Origin: Paguma larvata
Lineage: Eukaryota > Chordata > Mammalia > Carnivora > Viverridae
NCBI GenBank assembly: GCA_030068075.1
Contig: CM057823.1
Span: forward strand, 17,642,485-17,706,484
Direction of reading: 5' to 3'
DNA: 64,000 nucleotides
The position numbers were made by a program, and so were the translations under genes. Below, piece after piece: positions 21,836 to 34,497 of the stretch. The first letter of the stretch is position 1. The number at the start of each line of letters is the position of its first letter. The notes under the pieces are model-generated. The model did not search any database and was not told where the DNA came from. It was given only the letters and a program-made list of their open reading frames with translations.

Positions 21836-24800
21836 AACAATCAGTGTGACTCTAGCAACCTTGACTTCTTTAGCTATGGAATATAGTTAGCATCCACGCC
21901 TCAAACAAAACAGATGACATTTTGGTGCATGAGTTCATATTAAGAAGGTTGTATTTTGGGAGAGGATAGTCTATTTTGTATCTCTTAAAGAGACCAAATC
22001 TTCTTCCTGTAATGCTAGTCCTTCGCTCAGTCCCTAAAACAAAGTAGATTCTCAGCAAATATTTTTGGATTAATTAACAAATGATTTTTCCATAGAGCAT
22101 ATCATAAGGAAACAAAAACTGCCAAAGAACAACTGTGAGGTCTTATACATCTTATGCTTCCCAATTTGTAATTACAGTGATGACTGTGTGGTAAGAACTC
22201 AATAAATAGTACTTGCTGATTTGTTAATTGATTGATGAGACTCAGCCACTATCAATTACCCTTGAGGAATGAACCAAGAAACAGAATTAAACTTCATTAA
22301 GAAATGTTTCGTTTGGCCCATGAGAAGACTTCTGTGACTTTCAAGGTTCTTAACCACTAGGAAAGGATATTGTATTGTCTCTCAGGAGGATGGATGCCTC
22401 AGTGACTTGCAGAGCCTACTCTTCTGTATGGGGTGTACAATACATCCATAGTCATTGAATAGGCTAGTCATTGTTCATCATCCTTTCTCGTTTTTTAATT
22501 CTATATTTACATGTCGGCTTCAAGTTCTTAAGACAAAAAGCATATTCCAAAGTATATTCTCGTGTATTTAATAAAATATTTTAAGAAAAATGTCCCAGAT
22601 ATAAGAGAGTTGTAGTTTATAAAATAGTGCCAAAACAAAAATATTGACAAGAGCTCAGAAGCCATCTATTTACTAACACTGAGGAGCCTTCACAATACAC
22701 AGGTGCTGTAGTTGGAGATGGACAGAGCATAAGCTCTCATTTCCACACTTGCAGAGGGGGAAACAGGCAAATAACTAGTTATGACAACATGATGCTATCA
22801 GGGGCATGTATTTGGTGACAGAAAAGAGGGAGTGATTAATTCTTCATGGAAAAAAAGAAACGGTTCAGAATGGTGTCAAGTTTGGAGCTGAAAACGAGCA
22901 AAAATTTACCAGAAAGAAAAGGAGAGGAAAATCATCTAGGCAAAGAGAACAGACTGCATGGTCACAGTGAGTAGCTCAGTCTATTGCTAGCATGGACTAC
23001 GTGAGGTCAAGTGTCAGGATATGAGGCTAGAGCGTAAACTTGGGTCCTCACCTGTGAAATCATATAGAAGTCATGTGATGGCAAGCCACTGTGGGACTTT
23101 TATGTAATTAGGGCTTAAAATGCTTACAACAGCAAATAATGTAATAAATGTGTTAGAGTAAATTTGCATTAGAGAGGAAACAGTGCTACACTTTCACATG
23201 TGAAAATGCAAAGCAGCAGTCATCTGAAAACTATGCTGCTGATCTTAGAAGAGATGGCATGCTCAGTTGGTGAGGTATCTGTGAAGTAGCCAGCTGTAAT
23301 ATTTTACGGTTAATGTTCTTTATTAGTGGTGGCCTATGGTTAAGTTGTTGTACTGCTAAATAAGACTGGTCTTTCTCTTCGGCTCTCAGTATGGAGCTAT
23401 TGTAATTAAGTCAAGAAAAGGGAAGAAGATATAGAAACCTTGCCCGTATTAATAAGCCATGGGAAGGTTCTTAATAATATTACAAAACCAATTAAAACTC
23501 TAGAATCCTGGGAACCTGTGACATTTTATAACACTTGAAAACAAAAATCTTTCCAGGGATCTGTTCCATTAGATAGTATGAGAAATTTAATTTAAAAAGG
23601 AAGAAAGCAATGTATATTTCACGTTGAAGAGACAGAAATCAACAGTCAGTAACAGGTAAGCAAATAAGTCAACTAGTCAACATCAGTCATTGAGAACACA
23701 CTATGAAATTCATCATTAACTGTATTGGGGTCTCCTGTGGTTTGGTCAGCTCCTGTGCTAGTCTCTTATCAACATGCACTTAGTTTGTCTCTCCTGTTAT
23801 AAAGATAGATAGTATTCATATCTGAACAGACTGAGGACGATCCACAAAAAGTACTTTTGAATACACATTTTCCAACTTAGATTATAGAAGTTTCCAAACA
23901 AAAGCACTCTGATCTGCCAAAAGTCTTAAAAGTTTTAGGTCTTTACAAGTATTTACCTGAAGCCATATGTCTCAAACTACTGCTGCGTGTGAAACTTGTA
24001 TTTTACAAAGCTGTCATTAATCACACAGCGCTGTCAAGAAACACTATTAATAGACAGCAAAGGAGAAGAATTAGTAGTCAGAAGATTTTATGTCAGAAAA
24101 TAAAAATTAACAAAATTGCCGCCAAAAGGCGATGATGAGAAAGGATGTAAAATCGTAGAAAAGGAAAGGGTACAATGAGAGTGGAATAAATAAGGTTAAG
24201 TAAGACTAAAGCTCAGTACTGTTTTTGCCAATATCTAAGAGTTAAGATTAAGAACTGAAGGTCAAAAAAATGTCTTGCAGCTAAATTTCATCTGGGCATC
24301 GTAAGACAAAATGATTATACATTTTTCCCTTTCCAAATATTCCCTTTGAAGTCTCTGCGTAAAGACGTCCATTCTGTCTCATCCCAGTGAACAAAGAGAC
24401 TGAAGGTAACTGGGAGAAAGGGGAAAAGAGCTTCTGTCCCGTGATAAAAGATATGGCACAAAAACGCTAAAAATACTTTCAACGATTGTCAAGTGTCACA
24501 GTGTTTTCATTATAACAGAGAGAAAAGCAGCCAATAGGGAAGACTGAGCTGTTGCATTACCTTCCCTGTTTGCACAACTTTGGATACACTAACTGCCTAA
24601 CAGGACACTTTGAGTTTTGCATATCTCATAACTGAAGTCAATTATCTTCTAATTTGTACTCTTTGCTTTAGTGAGAAGTTATCCATCATAATATTTTTAA
24701 ATGTTTATTCACAAATTGAGGAAATATTTGTTAAGCTCATGTGGTACCAAATTTGGTGTGGTGAACATCTAAGAAAGAAATAACAGTGCAATCCCTCCTC

Positions 24801-25423
24801 TCAATTCCTCCAGCGAAGGATAGATGTGCGTGAAAGAATGTGAAGCAATGAATGCAATGAACTAATGTAAACATAAAGGCCCAAGGTGTTTGTTCTATAC
24901 TTTTAGCATATAGAGTATTAGAAAGAACACTGGAATATCTATACAACCTTATAAAATTCGACTTTTGTATATGCTAATTATCAGTTGCTTCATCTGTAAA
25001 ATGAGGGTATGTGTTTAATACCATAGCGTTCTTAGCCCATTTTGTGAGCGTAAAATCAAGGAAAAGATTATTTAGCACTACGTATCCTATTGAAAGCTTT
25101 GAAATCATTTCTACTTTAGAGAATATTTGTACTATCCTTTATAAACCCATCTGCTTGGATATCTCAAAGTGTTCCACATATCCGATTACAATCACCAAGT
25201 AAAGGTCAATATATTTCAAAGGATTCATCCAAAGTGTACACTGTGAGTAGCATGTAACTGGTATTTTAATTTTTTAATGTAGTGTTGCCAAAGATGTAAT
25301 TTTAACCAAATTTATATACTCTTAATGGAATTTGAGCTGGCCTTTGAGACTCATCTTTGGAAAGTTTTATTTTAGTGGCAATTATTTGACTTTTATAAAG
25401 ATCATGTTAAGTAAAAGTCGTAT
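21836..25423. other. Mostly single-copy DNA with faint ancient repeats
   Basis: No gene is recognisable. A MIR/L2-like tail ('aactcaataaatagtacttg') lies near 22190-22225. About 22690-23130 loosely resembles an ancient interspersed repeat on the minus strand. A MIR-like core ('cttcatctgtaaaatgaggg') is at about 24987-25007. AT-rich blocks near 23980-24060 and 24470-24620 (including a CCAAT at about 24531) look like possible conserved non-coding sequence, but conservation cannot be judged from one genome. Confidence 0.45.
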
Positions 25424-25437
25424 AGAATCTGCTTCTG

Positions 25438-25631
25438 GATCAGCCCCCCCCCGCCACATACACACACACCGGGTGGCTCAGTCGGTTAAAAGTCCAACTT
25501 CGGCTCAAGTCATGATCTCGCAATTCCTGTCTTTGAGTCGTAGGTCAGGCTCTGTGCTGACAGCTGGGAGCTTGGAGCCTGCTTTGGATTCTGTGTCTCC
25601 CTCTCTCTCTGCCTCTCCCCCATTTGCACTG

Positions 25632-25665
<34 letters not shown>

Positions 25666-25702
25666 CTGAAAAATAAATAAATATTTTAAAAACTATAAAA
25701 AA
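25438..25702 (+). mobile_element. SINEC element with unusual 5' leader
   Basis: Felid-type SINE flanked by the TSD agaatctg(c/t)ttctg at 25424-25437 and 25703-25716. Between the left TSD and the tRNA head ('gggtggctcagtcgg' at 25470) lie about 30 extra bases made of a C run and a short (CA)n, in place of the normal first bases of the head. The CT stretch near 25640-25666 is expanded. Open frames over it are repeat artefacts. Confidence 0.9.
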
Positions 25703-25739
25703 AGAATCTGTTTCTGTATAAAACAAAACCTCCTCTGAC

Positions 25740-27150
25740 CTCATTTTCCCCACCTGTTATCACCCATTTGCCTGCTCCCCTTTCCTACAAGATTCCTCAG
25801 AAGATTATACCTTCTCTCTTTACTTCATTTCTTTCTGTTCTCTCTCAAACCATGTCCAATCAGGCTTTTCTTCCCTGCTTCCAAACAGTGCCTCCCTCAG
25901 TGCTACCAGTGATCTTATTTTTTAGCAGATTTTAAAAAATGGCATTCACTCCGTCTTCACCAAAACTTTCTTCAAGTGGACTTATGCTGTTCTGCTACCT
26001 TACATGTCACTGGTTCTCAGTCTTTTATGCAGATGGTCACCCTTCTCCCTGGCACCCTAACTTTGGAGTGGCCTGGGACCCAGTCTTCTTTCGCACACAG
26101 TCTCTTGGTAACTTCATCTAATCTCTTTGGTGTAATGCCCTTTACATGCAAATTTCTCTGATGTTTATTAATCACCTGCCAAGACTCCTATACTGAACTC
26201 TAAACTTGTATATCCAACTGCCTACTCAGCATCTCTGCTAGGATGTGGCATAGCTACCTCCAAATCATGTCCAAAACTCAACTACTGGCTCTGGCTCCCT
26301 TCCCCAAAGCATTCCATTTATAATCTTCCCTATCATACTTGATCATACTTGATCATACTCTATCCTTCCAGTTGTTCAAGCTAAAATTCTTAGGGTCATC
26401 TTGATTTTTCATAGATTTAATCTTTATGGCCTCCAAACATGTGGGATAAATAACACTTGGCATTATCTCCATTGCTCCCTTTATGGGTGGAGCCGCCACC
26501 ATCATTTAGCTGCATTACCCCCCAATATCTTTCGAAGTAGTCTTACTGTTTATAACAGCCTATACTCAACTGCAGCCAGAGTGATCCTATTAAAACCCAA
26601 GTTGGATCCTGTCACTCCTCTGCCCCTTCAGTCTCTGCTCAGCTCATTCAAAGTGAAAGCCAAGATCCTCATGGCTCACAGGACCTACCACATGATTCTT
26701 CATTATCTTTCTAAATTGAATTTCTACTTTTTTTCCTATTTATTCTATGACAAAGACACGAAGCACAGGCCATCTTAAGGCCATGAAGCTAGCTTTCTCT
26801 CTGGCTGCAACGCTCTTTCAGATATCCTAACCCTCACCTCCTCCACGTTCTTCAGGTCTTTGCTCAAGTATCAGATGCTCAAAGAAGCATCCCCAACCAT
26901 CTTGTTTAAAATAGCAACCTGTGCTCCCAGCCCCCCGATGCCATTCTATTTTTTTTTATCGCTGACTGCCATCTAACAAACTATAAACTTTATTTATTAC
27001 ATTATTTGCCATTGTCTCTATTTCCCAACTAGAATAAAAGGTCCACACAGAAGGGGAATTTTGTCAGTTGCGTGCATTCATGGACAGTGAACAAAGAACA
27101 TAACATGTACCATACACCGTAGGTACCTATTCATTGCATGAATGCATGAA
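25740..27150 (+). mobile_element. Ancient L2-like LINE relic
   Basis: About 1.4 kb of diverged sequence in the order expected of an old LINE2-type 3' region: 'atatccaactgcctactcagc', 'tgtccaaaactcaact', 'cagccagagtgatcctatta', 'caggtctttgctcaagtatc', then an end with 'gcatgaatgcatgaa'. It is far too mutated to code. The 125-codon plus-strand frame at 26401-26778 lies within it and may preserve a trace of repeat ORF, but I recognise no domain in it. Confidence 0.5.
26331..26360 (+). repeat. 10-bp triplicate (gatcatactt)
   Basis: Three head-to-tail copies of (g/t)atcatact(t/c), the first and last each with one change. Confidence 0.9.
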
Positions 27151-27159
27151 AGAAATAGA

Positions 27160-29250
27160 GCTGAAAGGCAGAAAAAGATAGCAAGGTCTGCATCTCTTCG
27201 GAGACCTTGAATCATGGGCATATGATAGGGTAACATGCTCAGAGTTATATCACCCAAAATTTTCCAATTTAGTATAACTAGTCTGATTTTATTTTTTCTC
27301 ATATTGAAACATATAATAATTATTTGTTGAATGCATCTTGAATTCAATTTGTTTTTCTTTTCTTTTTTAAAGATCACTTTCTCCTCTTACCTAGGGACAT
27401 CCTAAACTACTAACTATACTTATTACTTATTTCTTTTCCTGTGTTCCAAATGACATTGTACTTTAACTGTCTCTGGATTCTTTTCTTTTCTCTTTTTAAT
27501 GCTCCTCTTTTCTTTACTCTTACTCTGTCAAAATACCTGTTTTCTAAATTTTGCTAAGTGAATTCAAACTATAACCAATGAAGTGTTTACACGAAGTATT
27601 TTTTAATGTGCTAACTACATTAGTCTCATGTTACTATTATTATCTTCATATAAATTTATGATCCTGAGTAGTAAGTAGACATTATCTTCAACAAGCCTTT
27701 GGGCCTATTCTATTCTATTTTGTTCTATTCTACTGTTCTGTGTTTTTCCTTTGAGTCAATACCACCCTGTCTCAATTCCTATCATTTTATAAAGGTCTTC
27801 TTATACACTAGTAAGATTATTACTTTCTTATTCTTGAAGAGTGTCTTTTCTAATGTTAGCCTTTTGTATTTCCATTTTAAAATCAGCATGTCAATTTACA
27901 CACACACACACACAGGCATGTATGTACATGCCAATATCTGTAATACATACACACTCACGTGCATATATATACATATGCATTTGTATATACATATGTATAT
28001 AATTACTGTATATAGATAAATGTATATATACACGTATTTGGTTTGTTAATATTTTTACATCTATAATGATGAGAAAGATTGGTCTGTAATTATCCTTTCT
28101 TGAAGTGTTCTTGCAGAATTTGTTTTCAAGGTTATTCTTGCTAAATTTAAGATTAATTGGATTATGTACACTCCTTTTCTACTTCAAGGTCAGCCTTACT
28201 TATAGTGTGCTACACGCTAGACTTGCCCCTACATGGTGGGTCCCAAAAGTCTGTCATAAATTTGGCCTCTTTGAGAATCAGCAAATGCACCCAAGGGAAC
28301 AGTATATTTAAAATCTAAATTTGCTTTTCTTGATTTCCATATTCTGGACCTTGGTTCAATAATTTTTCAATTCCTTATTAGCTCCCAATGTTTGTTAAAC
28401 TTCACTCAGTTATTCTAGTTGTTTCCAATAGGAGAGTAGTTCTGAAATAGGTACTCACCATTGCTAGAAGTCTAAGTCCTTCCAAGGGTTCACTCTTGAC
28501 CCTATAAGAGTGGGGTAGGCTCACTCCAAGTGGAAAGACAAGTCAGAAGTTAATCTTTACCTTCTTATTTAAGAAGTATTCCTGAGGATATTTTTATGAG
28601 CTCCACGGTCCTTCTTGCCCTCTCAAACCCTTGTAACAGGGGAAGGACTGACAAGTCCCCATTAATAGGGATAAATAGTGATCCCTGTTGGGAGAGGATG
28701 AGATTACTCCTATTGTCCAGGGTTTCTTATTGACTCCCAGATATTTCTGGAAATATCTTCATTTTTCTCTTTCTGTATTCACTCTTTATATAATCAAAGA
28801 AGGCAGTCACTGTAGTAGCTCTAGGATTAAATCATCTCACCTTATCAACTGGGAGGATTTTTCTCCTCTCCCCAGTATTTACCAACTCAAAATAGAACAT
28901 AACAAACCAAATCTTGACTATGTCTAAGGAGAGGGAGAGAAAAATTATATTCTACCCACAAAACCAATAAGAAATTAAATAAATGTGGTTTCTCCAGTGA
29001 AAATTCATGGGCAAAGAAAAGGGCCATCTACCCCCTATAGCTGTCTAAGTACCCAGCACTACAATGTTCAGCCTTAGGAATGCAAACTGAATAAAATCCA
29101 TTAGCACCCTCCTCCCTCACTACTTTAGGGATTGATTAGATATGTACAAAACAGTTATCTCAGTGACGGTACTATAACAAAAGTGTTGAAAACATGCTAT
29201 TTCCTCAGGGATAGAAGTGCTCGATTCAGTTAGGCTTGTGGAAGTCAAAG
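27160..29250. other. Single-copy DNA with CA and TA-rich tracts
   Basis: No gene is recognisable. A pentanucleotide-like CTATT stretch is at about 27703-27733, (AC)9 at 27898-27915, and an alternating purine-pyrimidine TA/CA-rich tract extends to about 28035. The 106-codon plus-strand frame at 27699-28019 runs through those tracts and is low complexity. Confidence 0.5.
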
Positions 29251-29261
29251 AATTGTCTTGG

Positions 29262-29471
29262 TGGAGCACCTGGGTGGCTCAGTCAGTTAAGCAACTGGCT
29301 TTGGCTCAGGTCATGATCTCCTGCTTTGTGAGTTAGGGCTTCACGTTGGGCTCTGCGCTGAGCTCAGAGCCTGGAGGCTGCTTGGAATTCTGTGTCTCCC
29401 TCTCTCTCTGCCCCTCCCCAACTCCAGCTCTGTATGTCTCTCACTCAAAAATAAATAAACATTAAAAAAAG
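29262..29471 (+). mobile_element. SINEC element, first of a tandem pair
   Basis: Felid-type SINE in plus orientation with head 'ggagcacctgggtggctcag', body with 'gctcagagcctggaggctgc', and tail 'aaaaataaataaacattaaa'. Its tail runs straight into the head of a second SINE about 5 bp later. Confidence 0.92.
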
Positions 29472-29475
29472 CGGG

Positions 29476-29680
29476 GAGGAGTGCCTGGGTGGCTCAGTGG
29501 GTTAAGTGTCTGAGTGTTGGTGTCAGTTCATGGTCCATGAGTTCGAGCCCCGCATTAGGCTCTGCGCTGATGTCATGGAGCCGGCTTGGGATTCTCTGTC
29601 TCCCTCTCTTTCTGTCTCTCTCTTGCTCGCTCTCTACATCTCTCTCTCTCAAAATAAATAAATAAACAAACATTAAAAAT
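29476..29680 (+). mobile_element. SINEC element, second of a tandem pair
   Basis: A second SINE in the same orientation with head 'gagtgcctgggtggctcagt', B-box GTTCGAGCC, and a body of the shorter type. The pair as a whole is flanked by similar sequence (aattgtcttgg at about 29251-29261 and aatgttttcttgg after the tail), as if both shared one TSD or the second landed in the tail of the first. Confidence 0.9.
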
Positions 29681-29689
29681 GTTTTCTTG

Positions 29690-30830
29690 GAGAAAGATGT
29701 AAAAACATAAGATCTTATTAGCAATAAGTAATGTTTGTTAAGGTAGGCAAAGGAATAGTATGATTAAAATAAAAGATCATCTGCTAGTGAGGGAATGGGG
29801 GATTAAGTGGAATAGTAAGGTTTTTAATTTGCAATAAAGAATCTTAGAAAAGAAGTGAAAAATTACTAAGCTGTATTCATGGCCCAGTTGAGGGTGAGAA
29901 CTAAATTTGTCATGGTACACAAATTTGTCATTTATCATATAACATAGCCTTCATAGTTGTGTGATTTTCCCTCCTTCAGAGTGCTTTGGCAGCCTCTCTT
30001 TAGGATTGGTAATGACAAATGGATATACAGCGAGGTAAAATTTTCTCACCAAACAGTTGCCATAATCCTAGGGCAAAAATTAAGGGAAACTTTCTGCACT
30101 GAGAGAAAAGGAGATTTCATTACTTGGGTGGGAATTAGAAGATGCAGAAGGCAAGAGAGATGATTTTTCAAATAGAGTCTGCATGTTGCTTGGAAAACCC
30201 ATCCTTCAAGTGCAGTGTTCAGATCTTAGGAAAACAGATGCTTTTTGCATAAGTTCAAAGTGGTGCTGAGTCTGAGCTATCGGAGCATTAATTTCATGGG
30301 TCCGTGTGCTGAAGACCCATGGGCCAGAACCAAATATTCTATTATTCTCTACTTTTTACTCAGACAAATTTCTAATGGCCTTGTTCTGATGGCGAGAAAT
30401 TTCTGCAGTAGTTAACACTGCCTGTAAAGAGACAGGGTTTATGCGAGTCTGCCTAATCACCAGCACTTTCCCACAAATATCATCAATTTATCCTGCCTCA
30501 CAACCCACAATTAAAATATGCAAATATATTCATTTAAATACTTAAATTATCCTCTCTTACCTATTCCAGCCATACAGAAATTATCACCCTCACCTGCCCT
30601 AGGATGTTCTCTCCAGTGAGAACTCTGCTTCTCTCGAGGACGCGTACCTCAACCAAGTCGTCAGTTCTGGTTATTATGTGTTCAGAGTGAGAAAAACGGG
30701 AATTTTTGTTGTCCTTTAGAAATTTTCTGCTAATATTGACAGAGTAAGGATAAAGAGAGATAGTCTAGTCACACCACCATCATCCTTATCATAGCAGTGA
30801 ACTTCACTGAAACTTTTAGGGTAAGAATGG
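29690..30830. other. Single-copy DNA with CNE-like segment
   Basis: No gene is recognisable. Within 30300-30700 are an octamer motif ATGCAAAT (30518-30525) and a small CpG cluster around an MluI-type ACGCGT (about 30640). This is unusual in a CpG-poor window and possibly regulatory. Confidence 0.45.
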
Positions 30831-30831
30831 T

Positions 30832-32020
30832 TTCTATTTTTAATTAATAGTTTTTACAGCAGTTTCAGGTCTGCAGCAAAATAGAGCAGAAAGTACAGAG
30901 AATTTTCATATACTCCTGTCTGCCCCCCAACAACCTTCCTTCTATCAACATTCCCCATCAGAACAGTGTGTTTCTTATAATTGATAACATATACTGACAG
31001 ATCATTATCACTCAGAGTCTATAGTTTGCATTACGATTGACTTTTGGTGTTTTACATTCTATGCGTTTGGACAAATTCTACAGTGACACGTGTCACCATT
31101 GTGGTATAATACAGAATAGTTTCACTGCCCTACAAAATCCTTTGTTTTTTGCCTATTCATCCCTTACTCCCCGCCTAGTTCCTGGAAACCACTTTTTCTC
31201 TCTTCAAATTTGCCTTTTCCAAAATGTCTTATAGTTCGAATCATATAGTCTGTGGCCTTTTCAGGTTGGCTTCTTTCACTTAGTAATAGGCATCTAAGTT
31301 TTCTCCATGACTTTTCATAACTCGATAGCTTATTTCTTTTAAACAATAACCAGTATTCCATTGTCTGGATGTACCACAGTAAATTTATCCATTCATCTAC
31401 CGAAGGAGATCTTGGTTGCTTGTGAGTTTTGGCATTTATGAATAAAGCTTCTATAAACATCCTCGTGCATGTTTGTTAAGTTTTCAAGCCTTTTGGATAA
31501 ATACCAAGGAATAATCATATGGTCAGAATATGTCTAGTTTTATTTAAAAAGACTATCAAACTGTGCTGCAAAGTAGCCATACCAGTTTTCATTCCCTCCA
31601 ACAAAGGATATTGTTGCTCCACATTCTCACCAGTATTTGATGTCAACAGTGTTTTTTTATTGTGGCCATTCCAATAAATGTGCAGTGAAGTCCCATTATG
31701 TCTTAATTTACAGATCCCTAGTAACAAATGTCGAGCATTTTTTTCATAAATTTACTTGCCATATGTGTATTTCTTTGGAGAAGGTATCTGTTCAGATCTT
31801 TTGCCAATTTTTCAATCAGGATGCTCATTTTCTTATTGTTGGATTTTAAGAGTACTTTGCATATTTTGGATAACAGTCCTTTATCATATGTGTCTTCTGC
31901 ATATATATTCTCCCAATCTGTGGCATATCTTATTCCATTAACATTATCTTTTGCAGAGCAGAAATTTTTCCTTTTAATGAAATCCAGCTTATCATTTTTT
32001 TTAAGGATCATGTCTTTGTG
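30832..32020 (-). mobile_element. Old L1 fragment (3' UTR and ORF2 C-terminus)
   Basis: The plus strand is the complement of a mid-age mammalian L1 (L1M-like): 3' UTR marks such as 'tttacagcagtttcaggtct' and 'tagtttgcattacgattgac', then ORF2 C-terminal sequence. It stops near 32.0 kb, consistent with 5' truncation. No TSD was recognised. Confidence 0.85.
31718..32011 (-). pseudogene. L1 ORF2 C-terminal fragment, open for 97 codons
   Basis: A continuous minus-strand frame matching the part of L1 ORF2p just after the RT domain. It reads 'KLDFIKRKNFCSAKDNVN', then 'WENIYAEDTYDKGLLSKI', then 'KLAKDLNRYLLQRNTHMAS', then 'KFMKKML'. Family homologues have LDFIKIKTFC and [17 protein letters not shown] at these places. 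Openness over 97 codons in such an old copy is probably chance. No promoter or start context supports expression. Confidence 0.8.
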
Positions 32021-34324
32021 GTACTAATTGTTTTATTATCTTAAGAGGTTTATGATCTATAAAGCGAAATGCCTATTTTATTATTATATTCTGGTCTTTA
32101 TTCTCATTTTTTCTCTTCTGTGTTCTCAGAGGAGACTGGCTTGGCTTTTCTTTTCGTTAATTCATTTTTTCCTGGGTCAAATCTTCTATTCATCTGCTTC
32201 CTTCAATTCAACCGTACCCGGGTTTTCACTGTGACGTTTCATGGAAAGTAATTTTTTAAATGATCTTGAAACAAGTTTAAAGGATTTTTGTGAACATATC
32301 CTAAATGCTATATTTAAAAGGGATAAATGTCTTGAATCTCTAGAAGGGTCTTCTCCTACTATGTGAAGGAGCTTTTCATACCCACTGTCACTCCTCTCTG
32401 TTTCTTCATCCTTCTTTAGAAACCACCATGCTGGTCCTGGGATGTCTTATAGTCTGGCAAGACTTTAATTACTTAAGACCAAGATGTAAATTCCATTATT
32501 AACAATCAGGTCTTAATTTAAGGAAAAAAGAAAAGTAAAAGTCTCATAGTACATAATTTAAGAGATTGGAAAGAAAAATGAAACTCTAATCATTGGCAAG
32601 AGTCATGGTCATGAGTACCATCTCTGCATAAATATATATAGTCCCCTCTGGGAAGGGTCCATCATTATGACTGGTCTATGTTCTTTAGAAGTAGTTTACT
32701 CTTAATGTACCTGTTGCAATGTCTTTTTCACAAAGGTATGAGGTAGTGAAATGGAAATCTCTGACTAGCTCCTGAACTTCCCGTGGGTTTCCATGTCTTA
32801 GAAAAGTACAATTTTTACTTCTTGGACAAAAGAATAGTCTCTGGGAATCTTCCAGAGTATCTGTCTTCTTTCCAGGGCAGGGAATGAAGGGAGAACATTT
32901 AGTTTCTCTCAGGAAGATAATTACACAGTAGTTCTCAATTTTGCTTTTCCACATGGCCTCATCAACAATACATTTAGCAGAAAGACTTCAGATTTCTAAT
33001 AGGCACAAGATACTCATTCTCTTTTTAATTTCCAATCTATATTTTACCTACTTATAATTATTTCCTCTATTTTGTAATATAGTCTTATGCTGACACCACC
33101 ATCGTGCCAGCAAATCCAGATTTTCTTTTATTTTTTTAATTTGTATAAAGTTACAAGTTTCTTCCATGGGAAAGAGAGTGAGTTATACTTTTAGATTTTA
33201 ACTAAAAAAGATGTGGAGAGATATTTGTGAATAGTAAGTCCTAAATAAGAAGCAGATGTGTGGAAAATAAAATATTGTGTTCCAGGGGGAAAAAAGCAGA
33301 GATAAGAAAAGAAAAACTGAGAAGAAAGATAATTTAGGATGATTGACGGTATCTTGAGAACCTTAGAGGGTCAAAGACTTCAGGCAGGGTTAGGTCAAAG
33401 CCACGGGCGACCACTGATTTTAGTGGAGAAATTTACTGTACCGGCAGTTTCCACTAAAAGCCTAATTGGTGTATTCTTAAGATCCAAGCAAGAAATGGGC
33501 TTTCTCTTTAGTAACTTCCATTGAAAACTGGAAGGTGAAAGCAAGATAAATTAGTGCAATGAACAGCAACCACAAGACTTAGAGATTAGAAAGGTTTGCT
33601 GGCCCAAAATAGAGGTAGCCCATAAGTCTGCATTTATAATTTAGGGCAATTTATTCTGATTAGGATGGGTTGACTTGAATTTCTTCATGTCATGATTTCA
33701 ACTCGAGTTGTTCACTTCGTGAGTCCAAGACACAAGAAGGTGATAGATAGTGAGAGAAGAAAAGCAATAGAGAAACACTTAGAATCACACTTTTTGACAA
33801 GAGAACTTTCCCACTTAATACTTTTAGATGATACAAGAATGAATTTCTAATAGAATGTCATTCAAGTTCACATTCAATATTCTTGACTACTCTTAAGAAA
33901 ACCCATCAGTGTTGCCTTCTAATCATTCCTCATATATTTTATTTTGTTACTTTTTCATTAAATGTATGGCTTTTTTCGGAATCCTTTCCAAATACCCCAA
34001 GCTCTTAAATTGTGTAAGCAAAAGTGTACACACACCCTGGCCTATCCTTGCTGTATGTATACACTGGGAAGATCACCTCTCAAATGTCAATGAAGTGACT
34101 ATCAATAGGAGGGTGAAGTCACAAATTTAAATATCAGAAACTTAATTTACCTGAATAAGAAGTGTCTGTTGAGTGGAAAGGAATCATGCCTAATGATCAT
34201 TGGCCCGCTCAGTGACAAATTAAAAGTGAAATAATCAAGAATAGTTACATTCCATCCGAACATGGAGAAATACACTCCCCTGAAGGAAAACAAGAAAAAG
34301 AAATAATGAATTTTTTAAAAACCT
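32021..34324. other. Single-copy DNA, no gene seen
   Basis: Ordinary AT-rich sequence with no recognisable repeat or coding signal. Short open frames up to 89 codons show no domain likeness. Confidence 0.55.
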
Positions 34325-34497
34325 CATTTTTTAAAAAGTTTATTTATTTTGAGAGGGGGAGAGGAGCAGAGAGAGAGAGGAGAAAGAGAATCCCAAGCAG
34401 GCTCCCACTGTCAGAGCAGAGCCTGAAGTGGGGCTCGATGCTCGATTTCACAAACTCTGATATCATGACCTAAGTTGAGATCAAGAGTTTGATACTG
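34325..34497 (-). mobile_element. 5'-truncated SINEC element
   Basis: Minus-strand SINE with A-rich tail at the left and a body 'gagcctgctt'-type complement, ending at 'gagatcaagagtttgatac'. The first ~25-30 bases of the tRNA head are missing. No TSD is evident. Confidence 0.85.

Noticed and set aside
26401..26778. 125-codon plus-strand frame as a gene
   Set aside because: It sits inside an ancient L2-like relic and shows no domain, start context or splice structure.
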